NCBI GenBank assembly: GCA_947374485.1
Contig: CANCCF010000027.1
Location: forward strand, 1-32,709
Direction of reading: 5' to 3'
Length of the DNA stretch: 32,709 nucleotides
Origin: Comamonadaceae bacterium
Lineage (GTDB): Bacteria; Pseudomonadota; Gammaproteobacteria; Burkholderiales; Burkholderiaceae_C
Within the stretch, counting starts at the first letter, position 1; the number at the start of each line of letters is the position of its first letter. Position numbers and translations under genes: made by a program. Below are positions 16,691 to 24,200 of this stretch, one piece after another. The notes beneath the pieces are model-generated. The model had not been told where the DNA came from. It saw only the letters and a list, made by a program, of their open reading frames with translations, and did no database searches.

Positions 16691-16793
16691 GACGCGGCCG
16701 TTGTGCGCGCACCGCGCACCCGTGCAGTGCGTATCAGTGTCCGCAAGCGTGTGGCGGACACTGCAAGCGTGTCGGCGGATGGCCGCGTTTTTT
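16691..16793 (+). other. Highly structured intergenic element ending in a T-run (branched terminator or small RNA)
   Basis: An outer stem pairs ACGCGGCC (16692-16699) with GGCCGCGT (16781-16788) and is followed by six Ts (16788-16793). Inside are two further perfect hairpins: GTGCGCG/CGCGCAC with a 3-base loop (16703-16719) and CAGTGTCCGC/GCGGACACTG with a 9-base loop (16735-16763). A near-perfect direct repeat of about 16 bases (16743-16758 and 16763-16779, GCAAGCGTGT then GGCGGA) also runs through it. The whole fills the gap between the YdcH-like gene and the response-regulator gene. It may be a branched intrinsic terminator or a structured RNA. Confidence 0.5.
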
Positions 16794-16818
16794 CGTTGAT
16801 ACTTGAGTCCGGTAATTT

Positions 16819-17199
16819 ATGACTCAAATCCTCGTCGTTGATGACAACCCCATGATCCGCAAATTGCTGGGGATGGCACTGAGTCGCCATTTCAGCGTCT
16901 GCGAGGCCTGTGACGGCCCCTCTGCCTTCGAGGCCATACGCCGCCACAAACCCCGCATTGTCTTTCTGGACATCATGATGCCCAGCGCCGACGAAGGCCT
17001 GGACTTGCTGGACCGGTTGCGCAGCGACCCGCTGACCCAGGGCATCGTGGTGGCCATGGTCACCAGCCGCACCGACCAGGACGACCGTGCCCTGGCCATG
17101 GCCAAGGGGGCCGACGGTTTTTTCAGCAAACCTTTTCACTTGCAGGAAATCACCCAGTGGGCGGCCGAGCGGCTGCGCGCGGACACCGGTTCCAAATAA
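16819..17199 (+). CDS. Single-domain response regulator (CheY-like receiver)
   Basis: The 126-residue protein is a lone receiver domain. The acidic pair D8-D9 (VVDDNPMIRKLL), the phosphoacceptor D51 (IVFLDIMMP), T82 (MVTSRTD) and K104 (FFSKPF) are all in place, so it should be phosphorylatable. No output domain follows, so it acts by protein contact or as a phosphorelay intermediate. No histidine kinase is encoded nearby. The ATG lacks a convincing ribosome site. It ends three bases before the stop of the convergent SulP gene. The controlled process is unknown. Confidence 0.9.
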   Translation: MTQILVVDDNPMIRKLLGMALSRHFSVCEACDGPSAFEAIRRHKPRIVFLDIMMPSADEGLDLLDRLRSDPLTQGIVVAMVTSRTDQDDRALAMAKGADGFFSKPFHLQEITQWAAERLRADTGSK

Positions 17200-17202
17200 G
17201 GC

Positions 17203-18963
17203 CTAAATGCTGTAGAGGCCGGTGTGCACCAGCCTCTCTGCTGCCAGCGCTTCAAAGGCGCTGTTGACGGACAGGTGCACCTGGCCCGACAGGGTTTTGA
17301 GCAGTGGCGAATGCAGCAAACGGTCCTGCACCGGTCCCTTGACCTCGGCCAGATGCAGACGGATGCCGCGCCCGCGCAGGTCGCGATTCACATCGGTGAG
17401 CACCTCCATGGCGGTGGTGTCGACCCGGTTCACCGCGCTCATGATCAGCACCACATCGCGCACGCGCGCGTCCTTCAAGAGCTCGGCACCCAGGCGTGCC
17501 TCGACTGCATTCAGGTTGCCAAAGAACAGGCTCTCGTCAATGCGCAGGAACAGCACGCCCGGAATGGTCTCCACCCCATGGCGCTCCACGTTGCGGAAGT
17601 GTTCGGTGCCGGCAATGCGGCCAATCACCGCAATGTGCGGCGCGCTGGCGCGCACCAGCAGCGTCACCAGCGACAGCAGAATGCCGCTGGCAATGCCCAG
17701 CTCCAGCCCCAGCACCAGCACGCCTGCGGCCGCACCCAAGAGGGCCAGCGCGTCGGCGCGGTCGTAGGCCCAGGCCTGGCGGAAGGCCCGGATGTCGACC
17801 ATGCTGAAGGCCGCCACCACAATGCTGGCCGCCAGCACGGCCAGCGGCAGGCGCGCCAACCAGTGCGTGCCCGCCAGCACGATCAGCAGCATGCTGACGG
17901 CGGCCGAGACACTGGCCATGGGTGTGCGGGCCCCGGCCGCCAGGTTGATGGCCGTGCGCGACAGGCCACCGCCCACCGGCATGCCGCTGTAAAAGGCCGC
18001 CACCACATTGGCCGCACCCAGACCCACCAGCTCGCGGTTGGGCTCCAGCCTGTCCCGGTATTTGGCCGCCAGCGCCTGACCCATGGTGATGTTCTGCACC
18101 GTGCCAATGAAGGCCATGACCAGTGCGGGCATGAAGAGCACGCGCAAGTCGTCGAGCCCCGGCACAAACAAGTGGATGCCCCCCAGCCCCTCCTGGATGG
18201 CACCCACCACCGCCACCTGGTGCTGCGTGTCGAGCGCCAGCGCCACCACCGCCACACTGGCGGTGGCCAGCACCACCAGTGGCATCACACGCACCCACAC
18301 TTCGGTGCGCCGCGTGTTCCAGCCCAGGCGCCCAGCCAGTGGCATGAGGCCATAGCGGGATAGCGTCAGCCACAGCAGGGCGGTGAGCGACAGCGCCAGG
18401 GTGACGGGGTTGGTCTGTGGCACATGCGCCAAGAGCGAGAGCAGGGCCTGCCAGCTGTTGCTGCCGCTGGCCGGCACCCCGAGCAGGAACTTGAGCTGGC
18501 TCACGATGATGAGCACGGCCGAGCCCGAGATAAAGCCACTCACCACCGGGCGGCTCAGCAGCTGCGACAAAAAGCCCAGGCGCAAGAGGCCAAAGGCCAT
18601 GGTCATCAGACCTGACAGCAGGCACAGGCCGGCTGCCATGGCGATGTACTGCGGGCTGCCGGGCGCCATGAGCGGGCTGAGCACCGCGTACGTCATGATG
18701 GAGGTAATGGCCACCGGCCCCAGCGCCTGCAAGCCGCTGCTGCCCAGCCACACGTAGGCCAGCACCGGCAGGATGCTGGCGTACAAACCGGCTTGCGGTG
18801 GCAGGCCCGCCAAGAGCGCATAGGCCAGGCTTTGCGGAATCACCAGCACGGCCAGAATGGCTCCGGCCATGAGGTCGCTCGACAGGTTGTCGCGCCGGTA
18901 GTGGGCAAGCCAGGAAGGTAGCACGGGTGCAGAGACGTTTGTAGGGGTGGGGCAGGTTAGCAT
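17203..18963 (-). CDS. SulP-family inorganic anion transporter with STAS domain
   Basis: The 586-residue protein has the SLC26/SulP transmembrane core (about residues 25-415): IPQSLAYALLAGLPPQAGLYAS, GPVAITSIMT, and PVGGGLSRTAIN are all family signatures. A cytoplasmic STAS domain follows from about residue 440, with VLFLRIDESLFFGN and VDTTAMEVL. Members carry sulfate, bicarbonate or C4-dicarboxylates with Na+ or H+. I chose ATG 18963 with AGGG seven bases upstream over a GTG ten codons earlier. It is divergent from the PAP2 gene with only 45 bases between. A sulfate substrate would suit the sulfur theme, but bicarbonate is equally possible. Confidence 0.88.
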   Translation of the reverse strand: MLTCPTPTNVSAPVLPSWLAHYRRDNLSSDLMAGAILAVLVIPQSLAYALLAGLPPQAGLYASILPVLAYVWLGSSGLQALGPVAITSIMTYAVLSPLMAPGSPQYIAMAAGLCLLSGLMTMAFGLLRLGFLSQLLSRPVVSGFISGSAVLIIVSQLKFLLGVPASGSNSWQALLSLLAHVPQTNPVTLALSLTALLWLTLSRYGLMPLAGRLGWNTRRTEVWVRVMPLVVLATASVAVVALALDTQHQVAVVGAIQEGLGGIHLFVPGLDDLRVLFMPALVMAFIGTVQNITMGQALAAKYRDRLEPNRELVGLGAANVVAAFYSGMPVGGGLSRTAINLAAGARTPMASVSAAVSMLLIVLAGTHWLARLPLAVLAASIVVAAFSMVDIRAFRQAWAYDRADALALLGAAAGVLVLGLELGIASGILLSLVTLLVRASAPHIAVIGRIAGTEHFRNVERHGVETIPGVLFLRIDESLFFGNLNAVEARLGAELLKDARVRDVVLIMSAVNRVDTTAMEVLTDVNRDLRGRGIRLHLAEVKGPVQDRLLHSPLLKTLSGQVHLSVNSAFEALAAERLVHTGLYSI

Positions 18964-19008
18964 AGCCACCCTGCTGCCTCCCCTTTCTGCCACGACTGTT
19001 TTCTGCCC

Positions 19009-19716
19009 ATGACCGACCCTCTTGCGCCTGTGCCTGCCCCCACCAAAACACCGGGCTGGTTTGGCTGGCTGATTGCCCTTTCACTGGTGGCAGCATTGGT
19101 GCCCACGCTGTGGGCCACGCTGGACCTGCAAGCCGCGGCCCTCTTTGCCGGGCCGCAGGCTGCCGTGCCGGCTGCGGGCTGGTGGTGGGTGGTGTGGATC
19201 AACGCGCAGATACCCACCCTGTTTCGCTACTTCCTGCTGATTGCCTTCCTGGGCTGGCTGGCCAGCCTGTTCATGGCGCGCTGGCGCAGCTGGCGCATGC
19301 CACTGGCCTTTGTGGTGGTGGCCGGCATCCTGGGGCCCGGCGCGGTGGTGAATTGGGGCGTGAAGGACAACTGGCAGCGCGCCCGCCCCTACCAGGTGCA
19401 GGCCTTTGGCGGCACGCAAACCTTCAGCCGCGCAGCGGTGATGACCGACCAGTGCGATGCCAACTGCTCCTTCGTGAGCGGGCACGTGGCCTGCGGCGTG
19501 TTTCTGGCCTCCATCGGTCTGGTGCACCGCAGGCGCCAGCGCGTCTGGGCTGCGGTGGGCGTGGCCGCGGGCCTGCTCATCGGCTTTGCCCGCATGGCCG
19601 ATGTGGCGCATTGGCTGAGCGATGTGCTGTGGGCCTTTCCCATCACGCTGACCGTGAGCTGGCTGGTGTGGAAAGCCATGCTGCTCTACCGCAGCCCCTC
19701 GGCCACGGTGGGATAG
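19009..19716 (+). CDS. PAP2-family membrane phosphatase
   Basis: The 235-residue membrane protein carries the three acid-phosphatase motifs: KX6RP (K119 to RP 126-127), SFVSGH (154-159) and RX5HX3D (R195, H201, D205). About five membrane segments surround them. PAP2 enzymes of this type dephosphorylate lipid phosphates such as phosphatidic acid, phosphatidylglycerophosphate or undecaprenyl diphosphate at the outer face of the inner membrane. No ribosome site is visible before the ATG. Its last 31 bases overlap the end of the convergent epimerase gene. The specific lipid is unknown. Confidence 0.87.
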   Translation: MTDPLAPVPAPTKTPGWFGWLIALSLVAALVPTLWATLDLQAAALFAGPQAAVPAAGWWWVVWINAQIPTLFRYFLLIAFLGWLASLFMARWRSWRMPLAFVVVAGILGPGAVVNWGVKDNWQRARPYQVQAFGGTQTFSRAAVMTDQCDANCSFVSGHVACGVFLASIGLVHRRRQRVWAAVGVAAGLLIGFARMADVAHWLSDVLWAFPITLTVSWLVWKAMLLYRSPSATVG

Positions 19717-20597
19717 CGCAGGGCCAGGCCCAACTCCTGCTTCATGCGCCGGTTCACCAGGCGGCGCGACTCGCCCATGAAGCTCAGCAACATCACCGGC
19801 AACTGCGCTTGGGCCCCCTCGCGGGGCACACGCGGCGGACGCGGCAGGCCATACAGGTCGGCTGCCAGGTCAAAGTAGTCCCCCATTTTGAGCACCGTGT
19901 CGTCGCTGATGTTGTAGCGCCGCTGCGGCCGACCCTTCCACAGCGCAGCAAGGCAGGCGCGCGCCAGGTCATCGGCGTGGATGTGGTTGGTAAACACATC
20001 GTCTTCGGCGCACAGCACCGGCGTGCCTTTTTGCAAGCGCTCGCGCGGCGTGCCGCCCACGCGGTCGCTCGCATAGATGCCGGGAATGCGCAGCAGCTGC
20101 ACGCAGGCACCCGCAGAGCGGCCAAAGAAGCGCACCTCGGCTTCGGCATCCACGCGCCGGTGCGCGCGCGCGGTGGCCGCGTGGCTGGTGCGGGTTTCGT
20201 CCACCCATTCGCCCTGGCAGTCACCATACACGCCGCTGGTGGAGCCATACACGAGTTGCACGGGCAGTGTGCGCAGGCGCAGCGCCTGCAAGAGCGTGCG
20301 CACGCGCGGATCAGTCCAGCCTTCGCTGGGCGGCGGCGCCAGGTACACCACGCGCTGGGCCAGCCCTGCCAGGCGCGCCAGGCTGTCGCGCCGGTCGAGG
20401 TTGCCGACCAAAGGGGCGATGCCCTGCTCACGCAGCGCCTGCACCCGTGCAGCGGATGAGGTGAGCGCCAGCACGCGCGTGCGGCTCTTCAGTGCGGCAG
20501 CCACCCTTTGCCCCACATCACCACAGCCCACAATGAGCACACGCTGGCGTCTGAAGCGTGCGGGCAACGCACCGAGGGGGTTTTGGTTTGAAGGCAA
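19686..20597 (-). CDS. YeeZ-like NAD(P)-dependent epimerase/dehydratase
   Basis: The protein of about 303 residues has an N-terminal Rossmann motif VLIVGCGDVG (residues 20-29) and the segment VYGSTSGVYGDCQGEWVDE (about 116-134), where the tyrosine of the short-chain dehydrogenase type lies in a shifted place, as in the YeeZ-like extended SDR group. No ATG is available before the Rossmann strand: the frame opens after a TAG with ATT, then TTG at 20597, so TTG is the likeliest start and remains uncertain. Only 46 bases separate it from the divergent reductase gene. It overlaps the PAP2 gene tail by 31 bases. The biochemical substrate is unknown. Confidence 0.8.
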   Translation of the reverse strand: MPSNQNPLGALPARFRRQRVLIVGCGDVGQRVAAALKSRTRVLALTSSAARVQALREQGIAPLVGNLDRRDSLARLAGLAQRVVYLAPPPSEGWTDPRVRTLLQALRLRTLPVQLVYGSTSGVYGDCQGEWVDETRTSHAATARAHRRVDAEAEVRFFGRSAGACVQLLRIPGIYASDRVGGTPRERLQKGTPVLCAEDDVFTNHIHADDLARACLAALWKGRPQRRYNISDDTVLKMGDYFDLAADLYGLPRPPRVPREGAQAQLPVMLLSFMGESRRLVNRRMKQELGLALRYPTVAEGLR

Positions 20598-20616
20598 AAT
20601 GCAGGGCTGCTAGAAA
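20588..20616 (+). promoter_or_regulatory. Candidate sigma-70 promoter for the iron-sulfur flavoprotein reductase
   Basis: TTGAAG (20588-20593) and TAGAAA (20611-20616) are separated by exactly 17 bases, each matching four of six consensus positions. Transcription would start near 20623, about 20 bases before the reductase ATG at 20644. The -35 lies over the start codon of the divergent epimerase gene. Confidence 0.4.
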
Positions 20617-20643
20617 AATACAGTCCACAGGATACCCAATAAC

Positions 20644-21696
20644 ATGACGACTCCCGCCGCAGGCACCCTCCCCTTTTCCGTCACCGTACAGCCCAGCGGG
20701 CGCGCCTTCTCGGTGGAGCCTGGCGAGGCCATCCTGCCCGCCGGTATCCGCCAAGGCATTGGCCTGCCCTATGGGTGCAAGGACGGCGCCTGCGGCAGCT
20801 GCAAGTGCAAACTGCTCACCGGCACGGTGGTGCATGGAACGCACCAGGAAAAAGCCCTGAGCGCGGAAGAAGAAAAGGCCGGTTTCATACTGACCTGCTG
20901 CGCCGTGCCGCAGACCGATTTGCTGCTGGAGTCGCGCCAGGTGACCGAAGCCGGTGCCTTGCCCATCAAGAAGATGCCGGTGCGCGTGGCCAGCATGGAA
21001 AAAAAATCGGCCGACGTGGTGGTGATGAAGTTGCAGCTGCCCGCCAACGATGCGTTTTTGTTCCGCGCGGGCCAGTACGTTGAATTTCTGCTGCGCGACG
21101 GTGCGCGCCGCAGCTACTCTATGGCCAATGCCCCGGCCGAGGGCGCGCAAATGGAGCTGCACATCCGCCACATGCCCGGTGGCAAGTTTACCGACCTGGT
21201 GTTTGGCAGCATGAAGGAAAAAGACATTCTGCGCATCGAAGGGCCTTACGGCTCTTTCTTCCTGCGCGAAGACTCCGAAGCACCCATCGTCCTGCTGGCC
21301 TCGGGCACCGGCTTTGCCCCCATCAAAGCACTGCTGGAGGGCATGCAGCACAAAGGCATCAGCCGCCAAACCACGCTGTACTGGGGTGGCAGGCGCCCGG
21401 GCGATATTTACCTGGATGCGTGGGTGCACGACTTCGCCGCCATCAACCCCTGGTTGCGCTATGTGCCGGTGGTGTCGGATGCCCTGCCCGAAGACGGCTG
21501 GAGTGGCCGCACGGGCTTTGTGCACCGCGCCGTGCTGCAGGACCACGCGGACCTCTCGGCGCACCAAGTCTATGCCTGCGGCGCACCCATCGTGGTGGAT
21601 TCAGCCAAGCGGGACTTTTGTGGCACCGCGGGTCTCGCTGAAGACAACTTTTTTGCCGACGCGTTCACGTCCGAGGCCGACAAGGCACCTAGCTGA
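20644..21696 (+). CDS. 2Fe-2S/FAD/NAD(P)H reductase (CDP-6-deoxy-delta-3,4-glucoseen reductase-like)
   Basis: The 350-residue protein has three domains. A plant-type 2Fe-2S ferredoxin domain comes first, with C45, C50, C53 and C85 or C86 (YGCKDGACGSCKCKL). An FAD domain follows with RSYSMANAP (156-164), then a NAD(P)H domain with GTGFAPIKA (221-229) and YACGAP near 315. This order is that of AscD/RfbI-type reductases and of oxygenase reductases such as those of phenol or toluene monooxygenases. Betaproteobacteria keep a stand-alone housekeeping copy, and the lack of partner oxygenase genes here fits that. It could also serve the Rieske protein at 5651. The ATG has AGGA at 11 bases, a little far. 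Confidence 0.87.
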   Translation: MTTPAAGTLPFSVTVQPSGRAFSVEPGEAILPAGIRQGIGLPYGCKDGACGSCKCKLLTGTVVHGTHQEKALSAEEEKAGFILTCCAVPQTDLLLESRQVTEAGALPIKKMPVRVASMEKKSADVVVMKLQLPANDAFLFRAGQYVEFLLRDGARRSYSMANAPAEGAQMELHIRHMPGGKFTDLVFGSMKEKDILRIEGPYGSFFLREDSEAPIVLLASGTGFAPIKALLEGMQHKGISRQTTLYWGGRRPGDIYLDAWVHDFAAINPWLRYVPVVSDALPEDGWSGRTGFVHRAVLQDHADLSAHQVYACGAPIVVDSAKRDFCGTAGLAEDNFFADAFTSEADKAPS

Positions 21697-21706
21697 GCGA
21701 TAAGGC

Positions 21707-21738
21707 GCACGGCTGAACGGCATGCTGTCCAGCCGTGC
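21707..21738. terminator. Hairpin between convergent genes
   Basis: GCACGGCTG (21707-21715) pairs perfectly with CAGCCGTGC (21730-21738) around a 14-base loop. It fills the 51-base gap between the convergent reductase and EamA genes. No T-run follows on either strand, so it is at best a weak or factor-assisted bidirectional terminator. Confidence 0.45.
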
Positions 21739-21747
21739 CTGGGGACT

Positions 21748-22602
21748 TCAGGCAAGACTGCTGGCGTTTGGCTTCCATTCACTCCCCAGCACAGCCAACA
21801 CCACCAGTGCAGCGCCCAGTGTGCCGCGCAGACCCAGAGCCTCGGACAACATGAGCCAGGCAAACACAGCGGCAAAGACGGGTTCCAGGGCATAGATCAA
21901 TGCGGCTTTGTCGGCCGAAACGTGGCGCTGAGCGCGCGCCTGCAAAAACAACATGACTGCGGAGGCCACGATGCCCAGATAGGCCAGGCCCCAGAGAATT
22001 TCGGCATTCAATCGACTGCCCATGGTGTGTAGGCGGTCCGTGCCTTGCGCATCGGCAATCATCCACAAGCAGCCCAATGCGGCCATCCAGACAATTTGTG
22101 TGGCTGCCAGGCTGCGCGCTTCATGTCTGCCTGCACGCGCCGACAACACGATGACATACAGCGCATTGCCAGCTGCACCGGCCACAGTGGCTGTATCGGC
22201 TTTCCAGTTGGCGCCGCCATCCCATGACATCAGCCCAATGCCAGCACACGCCAACAGGGCGCAAAGCACCTTGTGCCACGACAGGCGGTTGCCAAACAAC
22301 ACGCCCAACAACGGCACCATCAGAACGTTCAGACTGGTGAGAAAGGCGCTGCGGTTGGATGAAATGAACTGCAGCCCATAGGCCTGTGCCACATAGGAAA
22401 AAAGTACCAAGGCGCCCAGCACAGCACCGTCCATCCAGGTCTTGCGGGGTGCCCGCACTGCCCAAGGCAGCAGGCAAAAGGCGGCCACCAAAAAACGCAA
22501 GGCGGAAATTTCAAGGCCGGTGAAATGTGCCGTTGCCAGCTTGAGCACCGGGAAGGTGAGCCCCCACACCAGGGTGACAAACAACAGGGAAAGCGCAGGC
22601 AT
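21748..22602 (-). CDS. EamA/DMT-family permease
   Basis: The 284-residue protein has ten hydrophobic segments and the paired EamA repeats: TLVWGLTFPVLKLA and ALRFLVAAFCLLPWA in the first half, and ALIYALEPVFAAVFAWLM in the second. These drug/metabolite transporters usually export amino acids or other small metabolites. I chose ATG 22602 over the in-frame ATG at 22644, because that codon lies in the loop of the strong terminator that ends the liv operon. That leaves only 18 bases between the terminator T-run and the start codon, and no ribosome site is visible. The substrate is unknown. Confidence 0.85.
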   Translation of the reverse strand: MPALSLLFVTLVWGLTFPVLKLATAHFTGLEISALRFLVAAFCLLPWAVRAPRKTWMDGAVLGALVLFSYVAQAYGLQFISSNRSAFLTSLNVLMVPLLGVLFGNRLSWHKVLCALLACAGIGLMSWDGGANWKADTATVAGAAGNALYVIVLSARAGRHEARSLAATQIVWMAALGCLWMIADAQGTDRLHTMGSRLNAEILWGLAYLGIVASAVMLFLQARAQRHVSADKAALIYALEPVFAAVFAWLMLSEALGLRGTLGAALVVLAVLGSEWKPNASSLA

Positions 22603-22620
22603 GTTCACGCGCGGCAGTGT

Positions 22621-22657
22621 AAACAAAAACGCCACACAAGGCATGGCCTGTGTGGCG
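22621..22657 (-). terminator. Intrinsic terminator of the liv operon
   Basis: CGCCACACA (22630-22638) and TGTGTGGCG (22649-22657) form a perfect 9-base stem, and the 10-base loop can add GGC/GCC pairs. On the minus strand it is followed by TTTTTGTTT. It lies 20 bases beyond the livF stop and is the clearest terminator in the window. CTTTT on the other side makes it partly bidirectional. Confidence 0.88.
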
Positions 22658-22677
22658 CTTTTGAACCCGGGCGCTGT

Positions 22678-23397
22678 CTACTCGCCCAGGTAGGCGGCGC
22701 GCACCTTGGGGTCGTTGAGCATCTCTTTGGCGTCGCCGCCCATGGTCACAATGCCCGACTCCATCACATAGCCACGGTTGGCAATGCCCAGAGCGCGGCT
22801 GGCGTTTTGCTCCACCAGCAGAATGGTCACGCCCTGCGCGTACACGTCTTTAATAACTTCGAAGATCTTGTCCACCATGATGGGCGACAGGCCCATGGAG
22901 GGCTCATCGAGCAGCAGCACCTTGGGGCGGCTCATGAGCGCGCGGCCCATGGCCAGCATTTGCTGCTCGCCACCCGACATGGTGCCCGAGAGCTGGTCGC
23001 GGCGTTCCTTGAGGCGCGGGAAGATGCTGAAGACCTTGTCGATATCGGCCAGGATGTCGGCCTTGTCGTCACGGATGTAGGCGCCCATCTGCAGGTTCTC
23101 GATGATGGTCATGCGGGTGAACACGCCGCGCCCTTCGGGCACCATGGCCAGGCCCTGCTTGACCAGATCCCAGGGGCCCTGGCCCTTGATGCTCTTGCCC
23201 ATGTATTCGATGTCACCGGCCTTGATTGGCAGGGTGCCGGTGATGGCTTTCATGGTGGTGGTCTTGCCCGCACCATTGGAGCCGATCAGCGAGACCAGCT
23301 CACCCTCGGGCACTTCAAAGTCCACGCCCTTGACGGCCTGGATGCCGCCGTAGGCCACCTGCAGGCCCGTTACCTTGAGTAATGTATTTGTAGTCAT
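22678..23397 (-). CDS. livF: LivF, branched-chain amino-acid-type ABC transporter ATPase
   Basis: The 239-residue ATPase has Walker A GSNGAGKT (39-46), the signature region LSGTMSGGEQQ (136-146), Walker B LLLDEP (161-166) and the LivF-typical SMGLSPIMVDKIFE. It ends AAYLGE, as LivF proteins do. It pairs with LivG to drive import through LivHM. The start has AAGGA six bases upstream. It is the last gene of the livHMGF run, 17 bases after livG, and is followed by a strong terminator. The family also carries amides, urea and aromatic acids, so the substrate is uncertain. Confidence 0.93.
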   Translation of the reverse strand: MTTNTLLKVTGLQVAYGGIQAVKGVDFEVPEGELVSLIGSNGAGKTTTMKAITGTLPIKAGDIEYMGKSIKGQGPWDLVKQGLAMVPEGRGVFTRMTIIENLQMGAYIRDDKADILADIDKVFSIFPRLKERRDQLSGTMSGGEQQMLAMGRALMSRPKVLLLDEPSMGLSPIMVDKIFEVIKDVYAQGVTILLVEQNASRALGIANRGYVMESGIVTMGGDAKEMLNDPKVRAAYLGE

Positions 23398-23414
23398 GTC
23401 TGTCCTTAGTGACC

Positions 23415-24185
23415 TTAGTGCCCGCTCGTGCCCAGATAGGCCTCGATCACTTTTTCATTCTTCTGCACGTCGGCCGGTGTGCCCTCGGCAATCTGCTTGC
23501 CGTAATCGAGCACGGTGACGCGGTCACACAGGCCCATCACCAGCTTCACATCGTGCTCGATCAACAGGATGGTGCGGTTGTCCTTGCGGATGCGGTCAAT
23601 CAGCTCGCGCAGCATGACCTTCTCGGTGGCGTTCATGCCGGCGGCCGGTTCGTCCAGCGCAATCAGCTGCGGGTCGGTGGCAAGGGCGCGCGCAATCTCC
23701 AGGCGGCGCTGGTCGCCGTAGCTGAGCGTCCTGGCCTTGTAGTCGGTGAACTTGCCAATGCCCACATAGTCCAGCAGCTCCTGTGCGCGCTGGGCAATCT
23801 CGGCCTCTTCCTTTTTGAAGGCGGCGGTGCGCAGCATGGCGCCAAACAGGCCGGAGTGGGTACGGATGTGGCGGCCCACCATGACGTTTTCCAGCGCCGT
23901 CATTTCAGCAAAGAGGCGGATGTTCTGGAAGGTGCGCGCAATACCGGCCTTGGCCACCAGGTGCACGGCGGTGGGTTGATACGGCTTGCCTGCGAGCTCA
24001 AAGCTGCCGCTGTCGGGTGTGTACAGGCCGGTGAGCACGTTGAAGAAGGTGGTCTTGCCCGCGCCATTCGGCCCGATGAGTCCATAGACCTGGCCGCGCT
24101 TGATGTTGATGCCCACATCGCTCAAAGCCTGCAGGCCGCCGAAGCGCTTGGAAACGCCGGAGACGTTCAATACTGTATCTGTCAT
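23415..24185 (-). CDS. livG: LivG, branched-chain amino-acid-type ABC transporter ATPase
   Basis: The 256-residue ATPase has Walker A GPNGAGKT (38-45), the degenerate LivG signature LSYGDQRRLEIARAL (from 154) and Walker B LIALDEPAAGMN (about 174-185). The phrase GIARTFQNIRLF is diagnostic for LivG. I preferred ATG 24185, which has GGA at suitable distance, over a GTG four codons earlier. It lies 15 bases after livM and 17 before livF and forms the ATPase heterodimer with LivF at the inner membrane. Confidence 0.93.
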   Translation of the reverse strand: MTDTVLNVSGVSKRFGGLQALSDVGINIKRGQVYGLIGPNGAGKTTFFNVLTGLYTPDSGSFELAGKPYQPTAVHLVAKAGIARTFQNIRLFAEMTALENVMVGRHIRTHSGLFGAMLRTAAFKKEEAEIAQRAQELLDYVGIGKFTDYKARTLSYGDQRRLEIARALATDPQLIALDEPAAGMNATEKVMLRELIDRIRKDNRTILLIEHDVKLVMGLCDRVTVLDYGKQIAEGTPADVQKNEKVIEAYLGTSGH

Positions 24186-24200
24186 ATCTGTTTCCACTGC

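Noticed and set aside
16735..16779. Short repeats as a CRISPR array or phage attachment site
   Set aside because: Only two imperfect copies without spacers, and no integrase or Cas gene nearby; RNA structure explains them better.
22603..22644. Earlier ATG for the EamA gene at 22644
   Set aside because: The codon lies in the loop of the liv terminator hairpin and the added 14 residues do not look like the family N terminus.
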